The notes below the pieces were generated by a model. It saw nothing but the letters and a program-made list of their open reading frames with translations. It had not been told where the DNA came from and did no database searches. Made by a program: the position numbers and the translations under genes. A DNA stretch of 64,000 nucleotides from DAOUJH01 sp965248955 (GTDB lineage Bacteria; Chloroflexota; Dehalococcoidia; Lucifugimonadales; QGNO01): the NCBI GenBank assembly GCA_965248955.1, contig OZ252212.1:558001-622000 (forward strand). Direction: 5' to 3'. This document shows positions 45,812 through 55,338 of this stretch, one piece after another; position 1 is the stretch's first letter; every line of letters begins with the position of its first letter.

Positions 45812-46896
45812 TGACATCTCAAGCCACAGATCACAGCGTCCGTTTGAGATTAGAAGCAAGGGAAGAGTCGCTCTCTCCTCATGCTTCCAGGGCAAGAAGC
45901 TCCAGAGGCAGAGATTCCTGGGAAGAACCTTCCCCTCTGCGTACCGACTTCCAGCGCGACCGCGATAGAATCATCCATACCAAGGCGTTCCGGCGCTTGA
46001 AGCACAAGACGCAGGTCTTCATTTCTCCCCTCGGCGATCATTATATGACCCGCCTAACGCATACTTTGGAAGTCTCCCAGATAGCACGAACCATAGCCAG
46101 GGCGCTCAATCTCAACGAAGACCTGGCAGAGGCAATCTCCCTGGGCCATGACTTGGGCCATACCCCCTTTGGCCACGTTGGCGAAGAGGTGCTTGCGGAG
46201 CTGGCTCCCCTAGGATTCAGGCACAACCAGCAAAGCCTGCGCATAGTGGAGGTATTGGAAAAAGACGGCCAGGGCCTCAACCTCACTTGGGAAGTACGCC
46301 ATGGCATTTCCAATCACTCGAAGCCAAGGAGCGATATCTTCAGTAAAGAGTTGGTGCGGGGACTCTCTCTGGAAGGACAGGTAGTCCGTCTTTCCGATGC
46401 CATAGCCTATCTCAATCACGATATAGGCGACGCCATACGGGCCGGCGCCATCAAAGAGAGCGACCTGCCGGCATCGGCCAGACAACTGCTTGGTGACAGA
46501 AACTCCCAGCGAATTGATACTATGGTTACCGACGTGGTTGAGGCCTCCTGGGAAGCTACAGGAAACTACGGGGACTGCAAAGAACCCCCTACCATAGCCA
46601 TGAGTCCCAGAATTGGAGAAGCCGTCAATTCACTCAGAGATTTCATGTTTGAAAACGTATATCTACCGGCGAGCAACGGAGAAGAGTCCAACAAGTCCCG
46701 TGAAGTGCTCGCCTTTCTCTACAACTACTTCCTGGACAATCCAGACCGCGTACCTGAGGAGTACTGGAAGCGCGAAGAGCACCCTCAGCAGATTACCGTG
46801 GACTACGTATCCGGTATGACGGATTGGTACGCCTTGGCCACTGCCGAAGCGCTATGCCCCGGCATCTCAGGCAAAGCATTTGCAAGGATACTTTGA
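45811..46896 (+). CDS. dgt: Deoxyguanosinetriphosphate triphosphohydrolase-like protein
   Basis: An HD-domain enzyme that removes triphosphate from dNTPs. The 361-residue protein has the N-terminal RTDFQRDRDRIIHTKAFRRL motif of the family, the HD ligands in THTLEVSQIARTIA and LGHDLGHTPFGHVGEEVL, and HNQQSLRIVE. It is shorter than E. coli Dgt (505), like many Dgt homologues. It heads dgt-dnaG-rpoD, 3 bases before dnaG. Co-transcription links dNTP control with priming. Confidence 0.92.
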   Translation: MTSQATDHSVRLRLEAREESLSPHASRARSSRGRDSWEEPSPLRTDFQRDRDRIIHTKAFRRLKHKTQVFISPLGDHYMTRLTHTLEVSQIARTIARALNLNEDLAEAISLGHDLGHTPFGHVGEEVLAELAPLGFRHNQQSLRIVEVLEKDGQGLNLTWEVRHGISNHSKPRSDIFSKELVRGLSLEGQVVRLSDAIAYLNHDIGDAIRAGAIKESDLPASARQLLGDRNSQRIDTMVTDVVEASWEATGNYGDCKEPPTIAMSPRIGEAVNSLRDFMFENVYLPASNGEESNKSREVLAFLYNYFLDNPDRVPEEYWKREEHPQQITVDYVSGMTDWYALATAEALCPGISGKAFARIL

Positions 46897-46899
46897 AAA

Positions 46900-48711
46900 A
46901 TGGCGATCTCGGACGAAATAAAACAGCGCCTTGACATCATAGACGTGGTCAGCGGTTACGTGCCCTCCCTTAGGAAAGCGGGGCGTAGTTACAAAGCAAC
47001 ATGCCCCTTCCACTCGGAACGGACCCCCTCTTTTGTAGTCTTCCCCGAGAGGCAGACCTGGCGCTGCTTTGGGGCGTGTGCTACGGGAGGAGACCTCATC
47101 TCGTTCGCCATGCGCGCTGAAAATCTGGACTTCAAAGACGCGCTCAAGCTGCTGGCGGACAGAGCCGGGATAAGCGCCTACCAGCCAAGGCAGCGCCGCC
47201 AGGATGAAAGCCAGCAACGCATCAACGAAGTTGCCGCCGCTCACTTTCAAGAGCTGCTCCTTGCGCCCCAAGGGATGGCGGCAAGAACCTACTTGCAGCA
47301 GAGGGGAGTGGATGCCGGCACCATTGCTCAGTTCGAAATAGGGCTCAGCCCGGCCGGCGGCGGCGCTTTGCTCCAGCACTTGAAGTCGCTTGGGTTCTCA
47401 GAAAGCCACATCTTGAAAGCCGGGCTGGCCAGTCAACGCGACGACAGCCAACCACGCGACCTGTTCAACGGACGTCTCATGTTTCCCATCAGGGACAGCA
47501 ACGGAGTCCTGGCAGGCTTTGGCGGTCGCTCTTTGGACGGCTCCGAGCCGAAATATCTCAACTCCTCGCGCACAGAGCTCTTCGACAAGGGTCACATACT
47601 TTACGCCATGCATAAGGCCAGAGACGCCATCAAACAGACCGGAGAAGGTGTCATTGTAGAAGGCTACATGGATGTCATCGCCGCTCACCAGCACGGATTC
47701 AACAACGTTGTGGCGTCCATGGGAACGGCTCTTACCGAGCAGCAGGTTACCCTGCTTAGAAACACTGGCCGGCGGTTCGTGCTAGCCCTGGACCCGGACA
47801 CGGCCGGGCAAGAGGCAACCTTCAGAGACCTGGTGGAGTCCTGGCACATCTTCGAGCAGCGGCTGGTAGGGAGGCGAAGAAGCATAGCCATCTACGAGCG
47901 GGCTACCGATCCGTTCCTTGTTAGAGTCGCCATCCTCCCTCCCGACCAGGATCCCGATCAACTCATACGTAACAACCCTGAAAGCTGGCAAGCCTCTCTG
48001 GCTGAAGCAAAGCCCCTGATTGACTATCTTATAGATTCAGCAAGGGACCACTGGGACATTTCAACCAGTGAAGGAAAAGCCCGTGCCGCTGAAGCTCTGT
48101 ACCAGGTCATTGCCTCCGTAGGGAATCCTTTCGAACGAGAGGGGTATCTAAAGCGTTTGGCGGAGGTATTGGGCGTACAGGTGGCCACCTTGGAAGCCAG
48201 CTTGGGAAAGCTGAGCGCATCCTCCTCACGCCGCTCCAACCCGCAACAACGCCGTCGAGCCTCGGAGTCGCCGTTTGAAAGCGCAAACAAAGACGTTCTG
48301 CAAGAGCACTTCCTGGGATTCATTCTGCAATGGCCGGACTTGCGGGAGCATCTAGCGGACATGGATCCCCAAGTGGTCATAGGCTGGGAAGACCGCATCC
48401 TCTTTTCCTCCTGGCTGAAATGCTCTACAATAGATGAGTTGCGGCAAATGCATGATGACTATCTTCAACGGCGCATAGACCATCTGCTATCACTGCCAGT
48501 TCCTCCTTTGGATTTACGTCAGAGAGAGCAAGCCATCAAGGACTGCCGTTACCACCTTGAGATCAGGCGCCTGAAGTCCCTCAAGGAGGAGGAGAAGCTT
48601 GTCTTGAGCGAAGCCGGTTTCTCCGGCGACATTGAGCAACGAGTGGTTGAAACAAACGAACAATTGAAAAACCTATTCCATCAAAAATACCCGCATCGCG
48701 TCCGCCCTTAG
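46900..48711 (+). CDS. dnaG: DNA primase
   Basis: Makes RNA primers for replication. The 603-residue protein has the N-terminal zinc finger (Cys35, His38, Cys56, Cys60); the second cysteine pair reads CFGAC, with one extra residue compared with the usual CFGC. The Toprim core has VIVEGYMDVIAAHQHGFNNV and the ALDPDTAG motif. The C-terminal 150 residues are the helicase-binding part. It sits between dgt and rpoD in the classical macromolecular-synthesis order. Confidence 0.97.
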   Translation: MAISDEIKQRLDIIDVVSGYVPSLRKAGRSYKATCPFHSERTPSFVVFPERQTWRCFGACATGGDLISFAMRAENLDFKDALKLLADRAGISAYQPRQRRQDESQQRINEVAAAHFQELLLAPQGMAARTYLQQRGVDAGTIAQFEIGLSPAGGGALLQHLKSLGFSESHILKAGLASQRDDSQPRDLFNGRLMFPIRDSNGVLAGFGGRSLDGSEPKYLNSSRTELFDKGHILYAMHKARDAIKQTGEGVIVEGYMDVIAAHQHGFNNVVASMGTALTEQQVTLLRNTGRRFVLALDPDTAGQEATFRDLVESWHIFEQRLVGRRRSIAIYERATDPFLVRVAILPPDQDPDQLIRNNPESWQASLAEAKPLIDYLIDSARDHWDISTSEGKARAAEALYQVIASVGNPFEREGYLKRLAEVLGVQVATLEASLGKLSASSSRRSNPQQRRRASESPFESANKDVLQEHFLGFILQWPDLREHLADMDPQVVIGWEDRILFSSWLKCSTIDELRQMHDDYLQRRIDHLLSLPVPPLDLRQREQAIKDCRYHLEIRRLKSLKEEEKLVLSEAGFSGDIEQRVVETNEQLKNLFHQKYPHRVRP

Positions 48712-48722
48712 CAAAAAGGAGA

Positions 48723-50294
48723 GTGATGTTAAGAAGACCGGACGACAACGTAGAAGACGAGATAACCGCCGATAGAATACGCCCCATACACAGCGACGAC
48801 CTCAGGGGTTTGATCCCCATCCCCTTACAAAATAGCGACGATTCCGAGGAGATCACCGTAACCCCTCGCGAATCGCAAATCGTTGAGGCAGACGCCGAGG
48901 ATGAGGACTGGTCCGAGGGCCCCTCTGAAGGCGAAACTCCCCCTGAACAGCCGGATGAGGCGGCCATCCTTGCAGCGGCCGCGGCCGCTGCCACCGAAGG
49001 CATAGATACCACGGACATGATCGACGACCCCGTGCGCATGTACCTGCGCGAGATAGGCCGCGTGTCCCTGTTAACCGCCAAAGAGGAGCGCTGGCTGGCC
49101 AGGGCCATGGAGAGCGGCATCTATATTGAACGGCTAGAGCGGGAGCTTGCTTCATCAACCGGAGTGCCGCCCAAGGCCCAGGACATCGTCCATCATCTGC
49201 TCAGGGAAAGCGGCCGCCTTGCCTATATAGAGAAGGCGCTTGCCTGGAAACGCGGCCGACCCTATCCTCTACCGCTCAAAGAGGTCGCTTCCAATCCGGA
49301 CTTTCGCGCCGCCGTGGACTCTCCCATCGACCACGAGAAGATGCAGGAAGTAGCAGACCATGAGGGCAGGACCCTAGAAGATATAGAGGGGGGCGTGATC
49401 AAGCTCTCATTGAACAGCCGTCTTCTACCACAGGACGCTATTGAGATCAGTGGTGAAGGCGTAAGTCTGGAGGAACTCGCGGAAATTGTGGAAGAAGGCG
49501 CCTTGTGGAACCAGTTGGGCCCGTACGAGTTCCTCTTTCGCATGTACTTGAACAAAGTCAAACGAGAGGGCAAGACAGCTCAGCGGCACCTTACGGAGGC
49601 CAACCTCCGCTTGGTGGTTAGCGTAGCCAAGAAATACATCGGCAGGGGCATGTCTCTGCTTGACCTCATCCAGGAAGGAAACATCGGCCTAATCAGGGCG
49701 GTGGAGAAGTTCGATTACCGCAAAGGCTACAAATTCTCCACCTATGCCACCTGGTGGATACGGCAGGCCATTACCCGCGCCATAGCCGACCAGGCCAGGA
49801 CCATCCGTATCCCCGTTCATATGGTGGAGACCATCAACAAACTGTTGCGCGTAAGCCGAAGGCTAGTGCAGGAGTATGGACGGGAACCCACCAGCGACGA
49901 GATAAGCTGGGACATGGATATTCCATCGGAAAAAGTCAGAGAAATCCTCAAGATTTCTCAAGAGCCCGTTTCCCTGGAAACGCCCATTGGAGAGGAGGAG
50001 GACTCTCACCTCGGCGATTTCATAGAAGACCGCACCGCCCTGGCTCCGGCGGATGCCGCCAGCTACCAGCTCCTCAAAGAGCAGATAGACGAAGTGCTGG
50101 ACAGCCTGAACGAACGTGAGAAGCGCGTGTTGCAGCTTAGATTTGGCCTGGAGGACGGGCGCAGCCGCACGCTGGAAGAGGTCGGACGGGAATTTGGCGT
50201 AACAAGGGAACGGATACGCCAGATAGAGGCAAAGGCGTTGCGCAAGCTGCGGCACCCTACTCGCTCTCAGAAGCTGCGTGACTTTCTGGAGTAG
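48723..50294 (+). CDS. rpoD: Primary sigma factor RpoD
   Basis: The 523-residue housekeeping sigma factor. It has an acidic N-terminal region, region 1.2 (DDPVRMYLREIGRVSLLTAKEE), region 2 (EANLRLVVSVAKKYIGRGMS, LDLIQEGNIGLIRAVEKF, FSTYATWWIRQAITRAI), region 3 and region 4 (RSRTLEEVGREFGVTRERIR, QIEAKALRKLRHP). A non-conserved insert lies between regions 1.2 and 2 (about 120-265). AAAAAGGAGAG precedes the start. Third gene after dgt and dnaG. Confidence 0.97.
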   Translation: MMLRRPDDNVEDEITADRIRPIHSDDLRGLIPIPLQNSDDSEEITVTPRESQIVEADAEDEDWSEGPSEGETPPEQPDEAAILAAAAAAATEGIDTTDMIDDPVRMYLREIGRVSLLTAKEERWLARAMESGIYIERLERELASSTGVPPKAQDIVHHLLRESGRLAYIEKALAWKRGRPYPLPLKEVASNPDFRAAVDSPIDHEKMQEVADHEGRTLEDIEGGVIKLSLNSRLLPQDAIEISGEGVSLEELAEIVEEGALWNQLGPYEFLFRMYLNKVKREGKTAQRHLTEANLRLVVSVAKKYIGRGMSLLDLIQEGNIGLIRAVEKFDYRKGYKFSTYATWWIRQAITRAIADQARTIRIPVHMVETINKLLRVSRRLVQEYGREPTSDEISWDMDIPSEKVREILKISQEPVSLETPIGEEEDSHLGDFIEDRTALAPADAASYQLLKEQIDEVLDSLNEREKRVLQLRFGLEDGRSRTLEEVGREFGVTRERIRQIEAKALRKLRHPTRSQKLRDFLE

Positions 50295-50421
50295 ACTCTT
50301 CCCTTACCGGCGCCGTCTGCAACCCAACAGTAGAACAATTCCGGCAGGTGTCTTGACGTGAGCAGTCCTTCTGCCTCTCATTTGTAGTAGAATCCAGTCA
50401 GATTCAAAGTCACATCCTAAG

Positions 50422-51249
50422 ATGCCTGAAGCGCCTGACCTGGAAGTCATCAAAGAAGTGCTAATCCGTCGCATAGCTGGTTGCAAGGTTAGCTATGCCA
50501 AAGTCCTCAAGCCAACGGTCCTCAGATCCGTAGCTGCCCCGAACTTCCCTGAAGACGTCACTGGCCGGACGGTTGAGCGGATAGCTCGCAAGGGCAAATT
50601 CCTCTTGCTTGACCTCAGCCCCGGCCGGATGCTGGTGATCAATCCAATGCTTACCGGCGCCTTCCAGCTATGCTCTCCGCAGGCCAGGGTATTCAAGCGG
50701 ACTTGCCTGGTCATTGGAGTGGGCCAAGAGTTGGAGATGCGATATATAGACGACAGACAGATGGGGCTGGTCTACTACGTTGAACCGGCCCAGCTGGTCC
50801 AGGTGCCACGGTTGAATGAGCAGGGGCCGGACGTGCTGGACGACGACATCAGCTTCCCTGAGTTCAAGACCAGGCTGCGTCCTTACTACGGGGAGATTAA
50901 AGGGGTGCTCACCCGGGGCGCATTCATCTCCGGAATAGGGAACGCCTACAGTGATGAGATTCTATTCTCAGCCGGTATATCGCCTTTTCGCAAGCGCAAG
51001 AGCCTGTCGGATGAAGAGCTTCTGAGGCTCCACCGCAGTATCAAACAGGTAACGTCGGATGCAGTAGCACTCCTCAGAGAGAGAATGGAAGAGGAGACTC
51101 ATCACAAGATTCGCGACTTCCTCCAAGTGCACAACAAAGGCGGAGAGCCCTGCCCGCGCTGCGGGAACAAAATCAGCCAGCTTACGGCAAACCAGCAAAT
51201 CACCAGCTACTGCAGGCACTGTCAGCCAGGCATGCTCATCAAATCATAG
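50422..51249 (+). CDS. mutM: Fpg/Nei-family DNA glycosylase (divergent)
   Basis: Removes oxidised bases and cuts the abasic site. The 275-residue protein has the N-terminal Pro-Glu (PEAPDLEV), the Lys of RKGKFLLLDL and the C-terminal zinc finger CPRCGNK...CRHC. Several positions differ from E. coli Fpg: PMLTG where HLGMSG is found, DDRQMG in place of DPRRFG (the void-filling Phe is Met), and NQQITSYC in place of QRATFYC. The catalytic parts are kept, so it should still be a glycosylase/lyase, perhaps with a different base preference. It precedes alkA by 7 bases. Confidence 0.8.
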   Translation: MPEAPDLEVIKEVLIRRIAGCKVSYAKVLKPTVLRSVAAPNFPEDVTGRTVERIARKGKFLLLDLSPGRMLVINPMLTGAFQLCSPQARVFKRTCLVIGVGQELEMRYIDDRQMGLVYYVEPAQLVQVPRLNEQGPDVLDDDISFPEFKTRLRPYYGEIKGVLTRGAFISGIGNAYSDEILFSAGISPFRKRKSLSDEELLRLHRSIKQVTSDAVALLRERMEEETHHKIRDFLQVHNKGGEPCPRCGNKISQLTANQQITSYCRHCQPGMLIKS

Positions 51250-51256
51250 GACAACC

Positions 51257-52207
51257 GTGACTCAGCTAATCCTAAAGCCCGTTCCACCTTTTGATCTCCG
51301 CCTAACCGCCGAACAACGGACCTACCATCAGGAACAGTTCGGCGCCGAAGCGTACTTGGATGGGAAGTATTTGAGAGTATTTGATGGTGCGGGAACTCCC
51401 ATCCTTGTAGAAGTGGCCTCCACTGGCACCAGGAGCGCTCCGGAGCTTTCCATCTCCCTTCCTGATAGCGCACCGTACGGAGTCAATGGCGCGGCTATAG
51501 CTGAAGAAATAGCCTTTGCCCTTAATACGGACTTTAACCTACGCCATTTCTACCGAATTGCCAAAGACGACCCCGTCCTCTCCCAGGCCACCCGTACCTT
51601 TTGCGGCCTGCATCCTTCCAGGAACAGTTCCATATTCCAAACTTTGCTGCTGGCAATCGTTTCCCAGCAAATCTCCGGGGCAGCGGCAAGAGCCATCCGC
51701 GGTAAGATCATTGAGGCGCTGGGGACTCCCCTCAGCTTCAACGGAAGGACTTTTCATCTGTTCCCCGGAGCGGAACCATTCCTTGAATCCGGGAAGGAAG
51801 CGTTGCGCTCCTTGGGTCTCAGCTACAGAAAGGCCGAATACGTGCTGGAAATTGCATCGAGAGATGTAGAGGGTTTTCTTGACCTCCACCGGCTCGAGCG
51901 TCTTAACAATCAAGAAGTGCTTCGCGAGCTGGTGCAGTTGCGCGGCATAGGCCATTGGACGGCGCAGTGGGTCCTGATCAGCTCTTTGGGTCGCATGGAC
52001 GCCTTTCCTGCCGGGGACCTGGCCCTGCAAAAGGCAATCTCGGAGCACTATCTCGGCGGCAAACGCCTCGATGAAAAGGAGACGGCCGCCTTTGCCCAGG
52101 AACGGTGGCCTGGATATGCGGGCCTAGCCACCGTTTACCTATTTGCACACTTACGCCTGCAAAGGGCGGTGGCACAAAGTGGCGGCGAAACAGCTCAGGG
52201 AGCTTAG
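51257..52207 (+). CDS. alkA: DNA-3-methyladenine glycosylase (AlkA-like)
   Basis: A 316-residue HhH-GPD glycosylase for alkylated bases. The N-terminal region (1-110) is a TBP-like beta domain; the helical core has LLAIVSQQISGAAARAI and the hairpin LRGIGHWTAQWVLISSLGR, followed by the catalytic Asp in the FPAGDLAL segment. The start is GTG 51257. It lies between mutM and a VIT1-like gene, all on the plus strand with short gaps, so one transcript is likely. Confidence 0.88.
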   Translation: MTQLILKPVPPFDLRLTAEQRTYHQEQFGAEAYLDGKYLRVFDGAGTPILVEVASTGTRSAPELSISLPDSAPYGVNGAAIAEEIAFALNTDFNLRHFYRIAKDDPVLSQATRTFCGLHPSRNSSIFQTLLLAIVSQQISGAAARAIRGKIIEALGTPLSFNGRTFHLFPGAEPFLESGKEALRSLGLSYRKAEYVLEIASRDVEGFLDLHRLERLNNQEVLRELVQLRGIGHWTAQWVLISSLGRMDAFPAGDLALQKAISEHYLGGKRLDEKETAAFAQERWPGYAGLATVYLFAHLRLQRAVAQSGGETAQGA

Positions 52208-52219
52208 TCTAACAACCAT

Positions 52220-53332
52220 ATGAAACCTCGGCATACGGAAAACGCTCGCTATCATGCCTACCTGGAGGCGGAACGAGAAGCCGTTGCTCTCTACACGGCT
52301 ATGGCGGATGCTGAGCCGGACCCCCGGCGCTCTAAGATATTCCGCCGGCTTGTGGAAGCAGAGGAACGCCACGTGGCCCATTGGGTTGGGAAACTGGGAT
52401 TAAGCGTAGATGACTTGCCCCCATACCGTCCCAGGCTAAAGATCAAGATGCTTGGCTGGCTGGCGCGCCAGTTCGGCACACAAGGAGTATTGCCTCTGGT
52501 GATGCGGATAGAAGGCAGCGACACCGATATGTACGCCGGCGAGCCGGAAGCCAGGGACATAATGGACGAAGAGAAGCGGCATTCCAGAACACTGCAAGAC
52601 CTGAAAGAGGGCCGCTATCCGGCAAGCGAGCTGGGCGGCGGAGTGCTGCAAAAAGCAGCCGCGGGCGGCGCATTCCGTGCCGCCGTGCTCGGCGGCAACG
52701 ACGGGTTGATATCCAACCTAGGCATAGTCTGGGGTGTAGCCGGAGGCACCTCCAATCCAGACTTCGTTCTGCTGGCGGGCGTTGCCGGCCTGGTTGCCGG
52801 CGCCATCTCCATGTCGGCGGGCGAGTACGTTTCGATAAGGGCAGACCGTGAGCTGGCAGAGTCACAGATAGAGAAGGAAAGGCGTGAGATAGAGCAGTTT
52901 CCAGAAGAAGAAAAAGAAGAGCTGTCCCTGATCTACCAGCTGAAAGGTCTCAATGAAGATGAGGCGAATATTCTGGCGGAACGGATCATGCAAGACCCGG
53001 AGGCAGCGCTTGAAACCATGGCTAGGGAAGAGCTGGGCTTGAACCCCAGCCAGCTGGGGTCGCCATGGGGTGCCGCCGTCAGCTCATTCATAGCATTTAC
53101 CGCGGGGGCATTCGTTCCGTTGATTCCGTATGTACTGAGGCTTAAAAGCACCCCTGCCTTTGCGGTTGGTGGAAGCTTTACCGCCTTGGCACTATTGATC
53201 ACAGGGTCCTCTCTGGCCTATCTATCTGGAAAGCACCCTCTGCGTGGTGGCTTGCGCATGCTGGCTATTGGCGCCGGTGCCGCGCTGATCACCTATTCCA
53301 TAGGAAGGCTGGTGGGTGTCTCACTCAGCTAG
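52220..53332 (+). CDS. Rubrerythrin-VIT1/CCC1 fusion, probable iron/manganese transporter
   Basis: A 370-residue fusion. Residues 1-140 form a ferritin-like rubrerythrin domain (YHAYLEAEREAVALY, AEERHVAHWVGKLG, MDEEKRHSRTLQDL) with Glu/His metal ligands. Residues 150-370 form a VIT1/CCC1 transporter with the FRAAVLGGNDGLISNLG motif, the AISMSAGEYVSIRADRE helix and about five membrane segments. Related fusions (mbfA-type) export iron or manganese under peroxide stress. Its place after two base-excision glycosylases fits an oxidative-damage theme, as inference. Confidence 0.88.
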   Translation: MKPRHTENARYHAYLEAEREAVALYTAMADAEPDPRRSKIFRRLVEAEERHVAHWVGKLGLSVDDLPPYRPRLKIKMLGWLARQFGTQGVLPLVMRIEGSDTDMYAGEPEARDIMDEEKRHSRTLQDLKEGRYPASELGGGVLQKAAAGGAFRAAVLGGNDGLISNLGIVWGVAGGTSNPDFVLLAGVAGLVAGAISMSAGEYVSIRADRELAESQIEKERREIEQFPEEEKEELSLIYQLKGLNEDEANILAERIMQDPEAALETMAREELGLNPSQLGSPWGAAVSSFIAFTAGAFVPLIPYVLRLKSTPAFAVGGSFTALALLITGSSLAYLSGKHPLRGGLRMLAIGAGAALITYSIGRLVGVSLS

Positions 53333-53359
53333 TACCGTCTGTGCCGCGCTTTCCCCCTC

Positions 53360-54694
53360 CTAGCGGAGTAGGCCTGAAAGGCCGCGTGGGCCGCGGCCAG
53401 ACGCCATCTGCTTCATCAGCTTCTGTGTCTGCTTGAACTGGCTCAGCATCTGGTTTACGTCCTTGGGCTCGGTGCCGCTCCCTTTTGCGATACGGCGCTT
53501 CCGACTACCGTTGAGCACGTCAGGATTACGGCGTTCCTGCAGCGTCATGGAGAAGACAATGGCCTCCACCCTTTTCAGCCTGCGCTCATCCATGGCATCC
53601 GTGGGAAGGCGCTTGGAAAGGCTGGAAAACCCGGGGATCATCTCCATGATGCCGGAAAGAGGCCCCATTCGCCTTAGCTGCTGTAGCTGCTGTAGGAAGT
53701 CTTCCAGGTCAAAGGTGGCGCGACGCATCTTCTTTTCCAGCTCTTTTGCCCGTTCCTCCGTGATCTCGGCCTGAGCCTTCTCCACAAGGGTAGCCACGTC
53801 GCCCATGCCTATGATGCGGGACGCCATGCGATCCGGATGAAACGGCTCCAGCGCATCGCTGCGCTCACCGGTGCCAATGAACTTGATAGGGACACCGGTA
53901 ACGTGAGCAATGGAAAGAGCAGCGCCGCCCCTGGCATCGCCATCCAGCTTGGAAAGAACGTGCCCGGTGAGGCCAATTCGCTGGTGGAACTCAACGGCAG
54001 CGTTCACCGCATCCTGTCCGGTCATGGCGTCCACCACAAGAAGCGACTCGCTGGGACTGGTCGCGGCCTTCACCCGTTCCAGCTCATCCATGAGCTCCTC
54101 ATCTATGTGAAGACGTCCTCCGGTGTCGATTATTACCCAGGTGACGCCGAGGTTTCTGGCATGCTCCAGGCCGTGACCGGCCACGTCTTCAGCCGTGGAG
54201 GTCAGGGGGTCTTCCTGGTACACGGGTACGTCCAGCTGACGGCCCAGGGTGGCCAGCTGCTGGATAGCGGCGGGCCGTCTGAGGTCGGCTGCCACCAGCA
54301 AGGAACGGTTCCCCTGGCGCCTCAGGTACATGCTCAGCTTTGCCGCGGTGGTGGTCTTCCCTGAGCCCTGCAGTCCCATCATGAGAGCCACCGACGGCGC
54401 CTGCGACGAGGCCTGAAGGCCGTGATGTCCCCCTCCCAGAATGGCAACAAGCTCCTCATAAACGAAGGTAACTACCTGCTGTCCCGGACTCAGGCTTTGC
54501 AGGACCTTGGTATCCAAGGCACGTTCTCGGATGCGTCCCACCAGCTCGCGAGCCACCCGGAAATTGACGTCCGCCTCAAGTAGAGCGACACGGACTTCGC
54601 GAAGGGCTTCGTCCACGTCCTTTTCGGTAAGCCGCCCCCGGCTGGTGAGCCGCCCAAAGACGGCGGTTAGTTTGTCAGTAAGCGCGTCAAACAT
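53360..54694 (-). CDS. ffh: Signal recognition particle protein Ffh
   Basis: The 444-residue GTPase of the SRP. It has the N domain, P-loop GLQGSGKTT (107-115), VDAMTGQDAVNAA, TGHVLSKLDGDARGGAALS, and the methionine-rich M domain (MGPLSGIMEMIPG, NQMLSQFKQTQKLMKQMASG) that binds SRP RNA and signal sequences. Length is normal. The SRP RNA gene is not recognised in the window. Confidence 0.97.
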   Translation of the reverse strand: MFDALTDKLTAVFGRLTSRGRLTEKDVDEALREVRVALLEADVNFRVARELVGRIRERALDTKVLQSLSPGQQVVTFVYEELVAILGGGHHGLQASSQAPSVALMMGLQGSGKTTTAAKLSMYLRRQGNRSLLVAADLRRPAAIQQLATLGRQLDVPVYQEDPLTSTAEDVAGHGLEHARNLGVTWVIIDTGGRLHIDEELMDELERVKAATSPSESLLVVDAMTGQDAVNAAVEFHQRIGLTGHVLSKLDGDARGGAALSIAHVTGVPIKFIGTGERSDALEPFHPDRMASRIIGMGDVATLVEKAQAEITEERAKELEKKMRRATFDLEDFLQQLQQLRRMGPLSGIMEMIPGFSSLSKRLPTDAMDERRLKRVEAIVFSMTLQERRNPDVLNGSRKRRIAKGSGTEPKDVNQMLSQFKQTQKLMKQMASGRGPRGLSGLLR

Positions 54695-54771
54695 AACTCT
54701 ATTCTAACTCATGGAGCCATGATATATCCGGCAAATTTTCGATCACGGAGCACTTTTCCGTCGGCCCCTCC

Positions 54772-54805
54772 GAACCGGACGTTCGTCTTTCACCGCATCC
54801 GGCTC
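54772..54805 (-). mobile_element. Group II intron domain V remnant
   Basis: The 34-base minus-strand element has the lower helix of domain V (GAGCCGGA with TCCGGTTC, including the conserved G-U at the third pair), the AGC catalytic triad at positions 2-4, a GAAA tetraloop and a two-base CG bulge. Compared with intact domain V sequences it has mismatches at positions 10/23 and 13/20. The usual following bases (GGAGGGGCC) are present. No reverse transcriptase or other domains are in the flanks, so it is a 3' remnant. Confidence 0.6.
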
Positions 54806-54855
54806 TCCAGTGTCTTACAAAGCGGGGTGTCTACGGCAGTGTGGCATCCCAGGAA

Positions 54856-55338
54856 TCAGCCGACTTCTGGGTGTGCACTCCATGAGGTAAACGGTTGACT
54901 GCTCGCCGGGAGAGTGATGTCCACAACCTGGCCGGGATCTAGGTCGACCGGAGTCGTTGGGCCTAGCTCAATCCCGTTTGAGAGGTGAACTTCAACCCTG
55001 ACCCTGCGCAGCGTGTTCCCTGTGGTGTTCTCCACCGTGCCCTTGAAGGCGTTGGCGGTCGAGTCGTACGATAGAACCAGCCTTGCCCCGGATCGTACCT
55101 CGTTGAAGGTATCGCCGATGGCGAATTGGGTACCGGATTCTTCACCGCCCTCGCCGGACTCTGAACCTCGGCTATGCTCACCAGACTCCGATTCGCTGCC
55201 GGACTCTGAGCCTCTGCTATGCTCGCCGGATTCCGAGCCGCTGTTGCAACCGATAAGGGAGATTACTGGAACGAGGCCAAGCATCCCAAGGAGGATGCCG
55301 ACCTTGACCAGTTTCTGGCTATGAGCCCACTGTTTCAT
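54856..55338 (-). CDS. Lipoprotein with Ser/Glu-rich repeats, coupled to aspartate dehydrogenase
   Basis: A 160-residue lipoprotein with lipobox LIGC (Cys31), then a repetitive linker of GSESGEHSRG-type units to about residue 68, and a beta-sandwich-like domain of about 90 residues (FAIGDTFNEVRSGARLVLSYD, ...DLDPGQVVDITLPA). The beta domain looks like a small binding or adhesive module and has no enzymatic motif. The ATG overlaps the TGA of the dehydrogenase gene (ATGA), so it is translated together with it. The domain is unknown to me. Confidence 0.65.
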   Translation of the reverse strand: MKQWAHSQKLVKVGILLGMLGLVPVISLIGCNSGSESGEHSRGSESGSESESGEHSRGSESGEGGEESGTQFAIGDTFNEVRSGARLVLSYDSTANAFKGTVENTTGNTLRRVRVEVHLSNGIELGPTTPVDLDPGQVVDITLPASSQPFTSWSAHPEVG

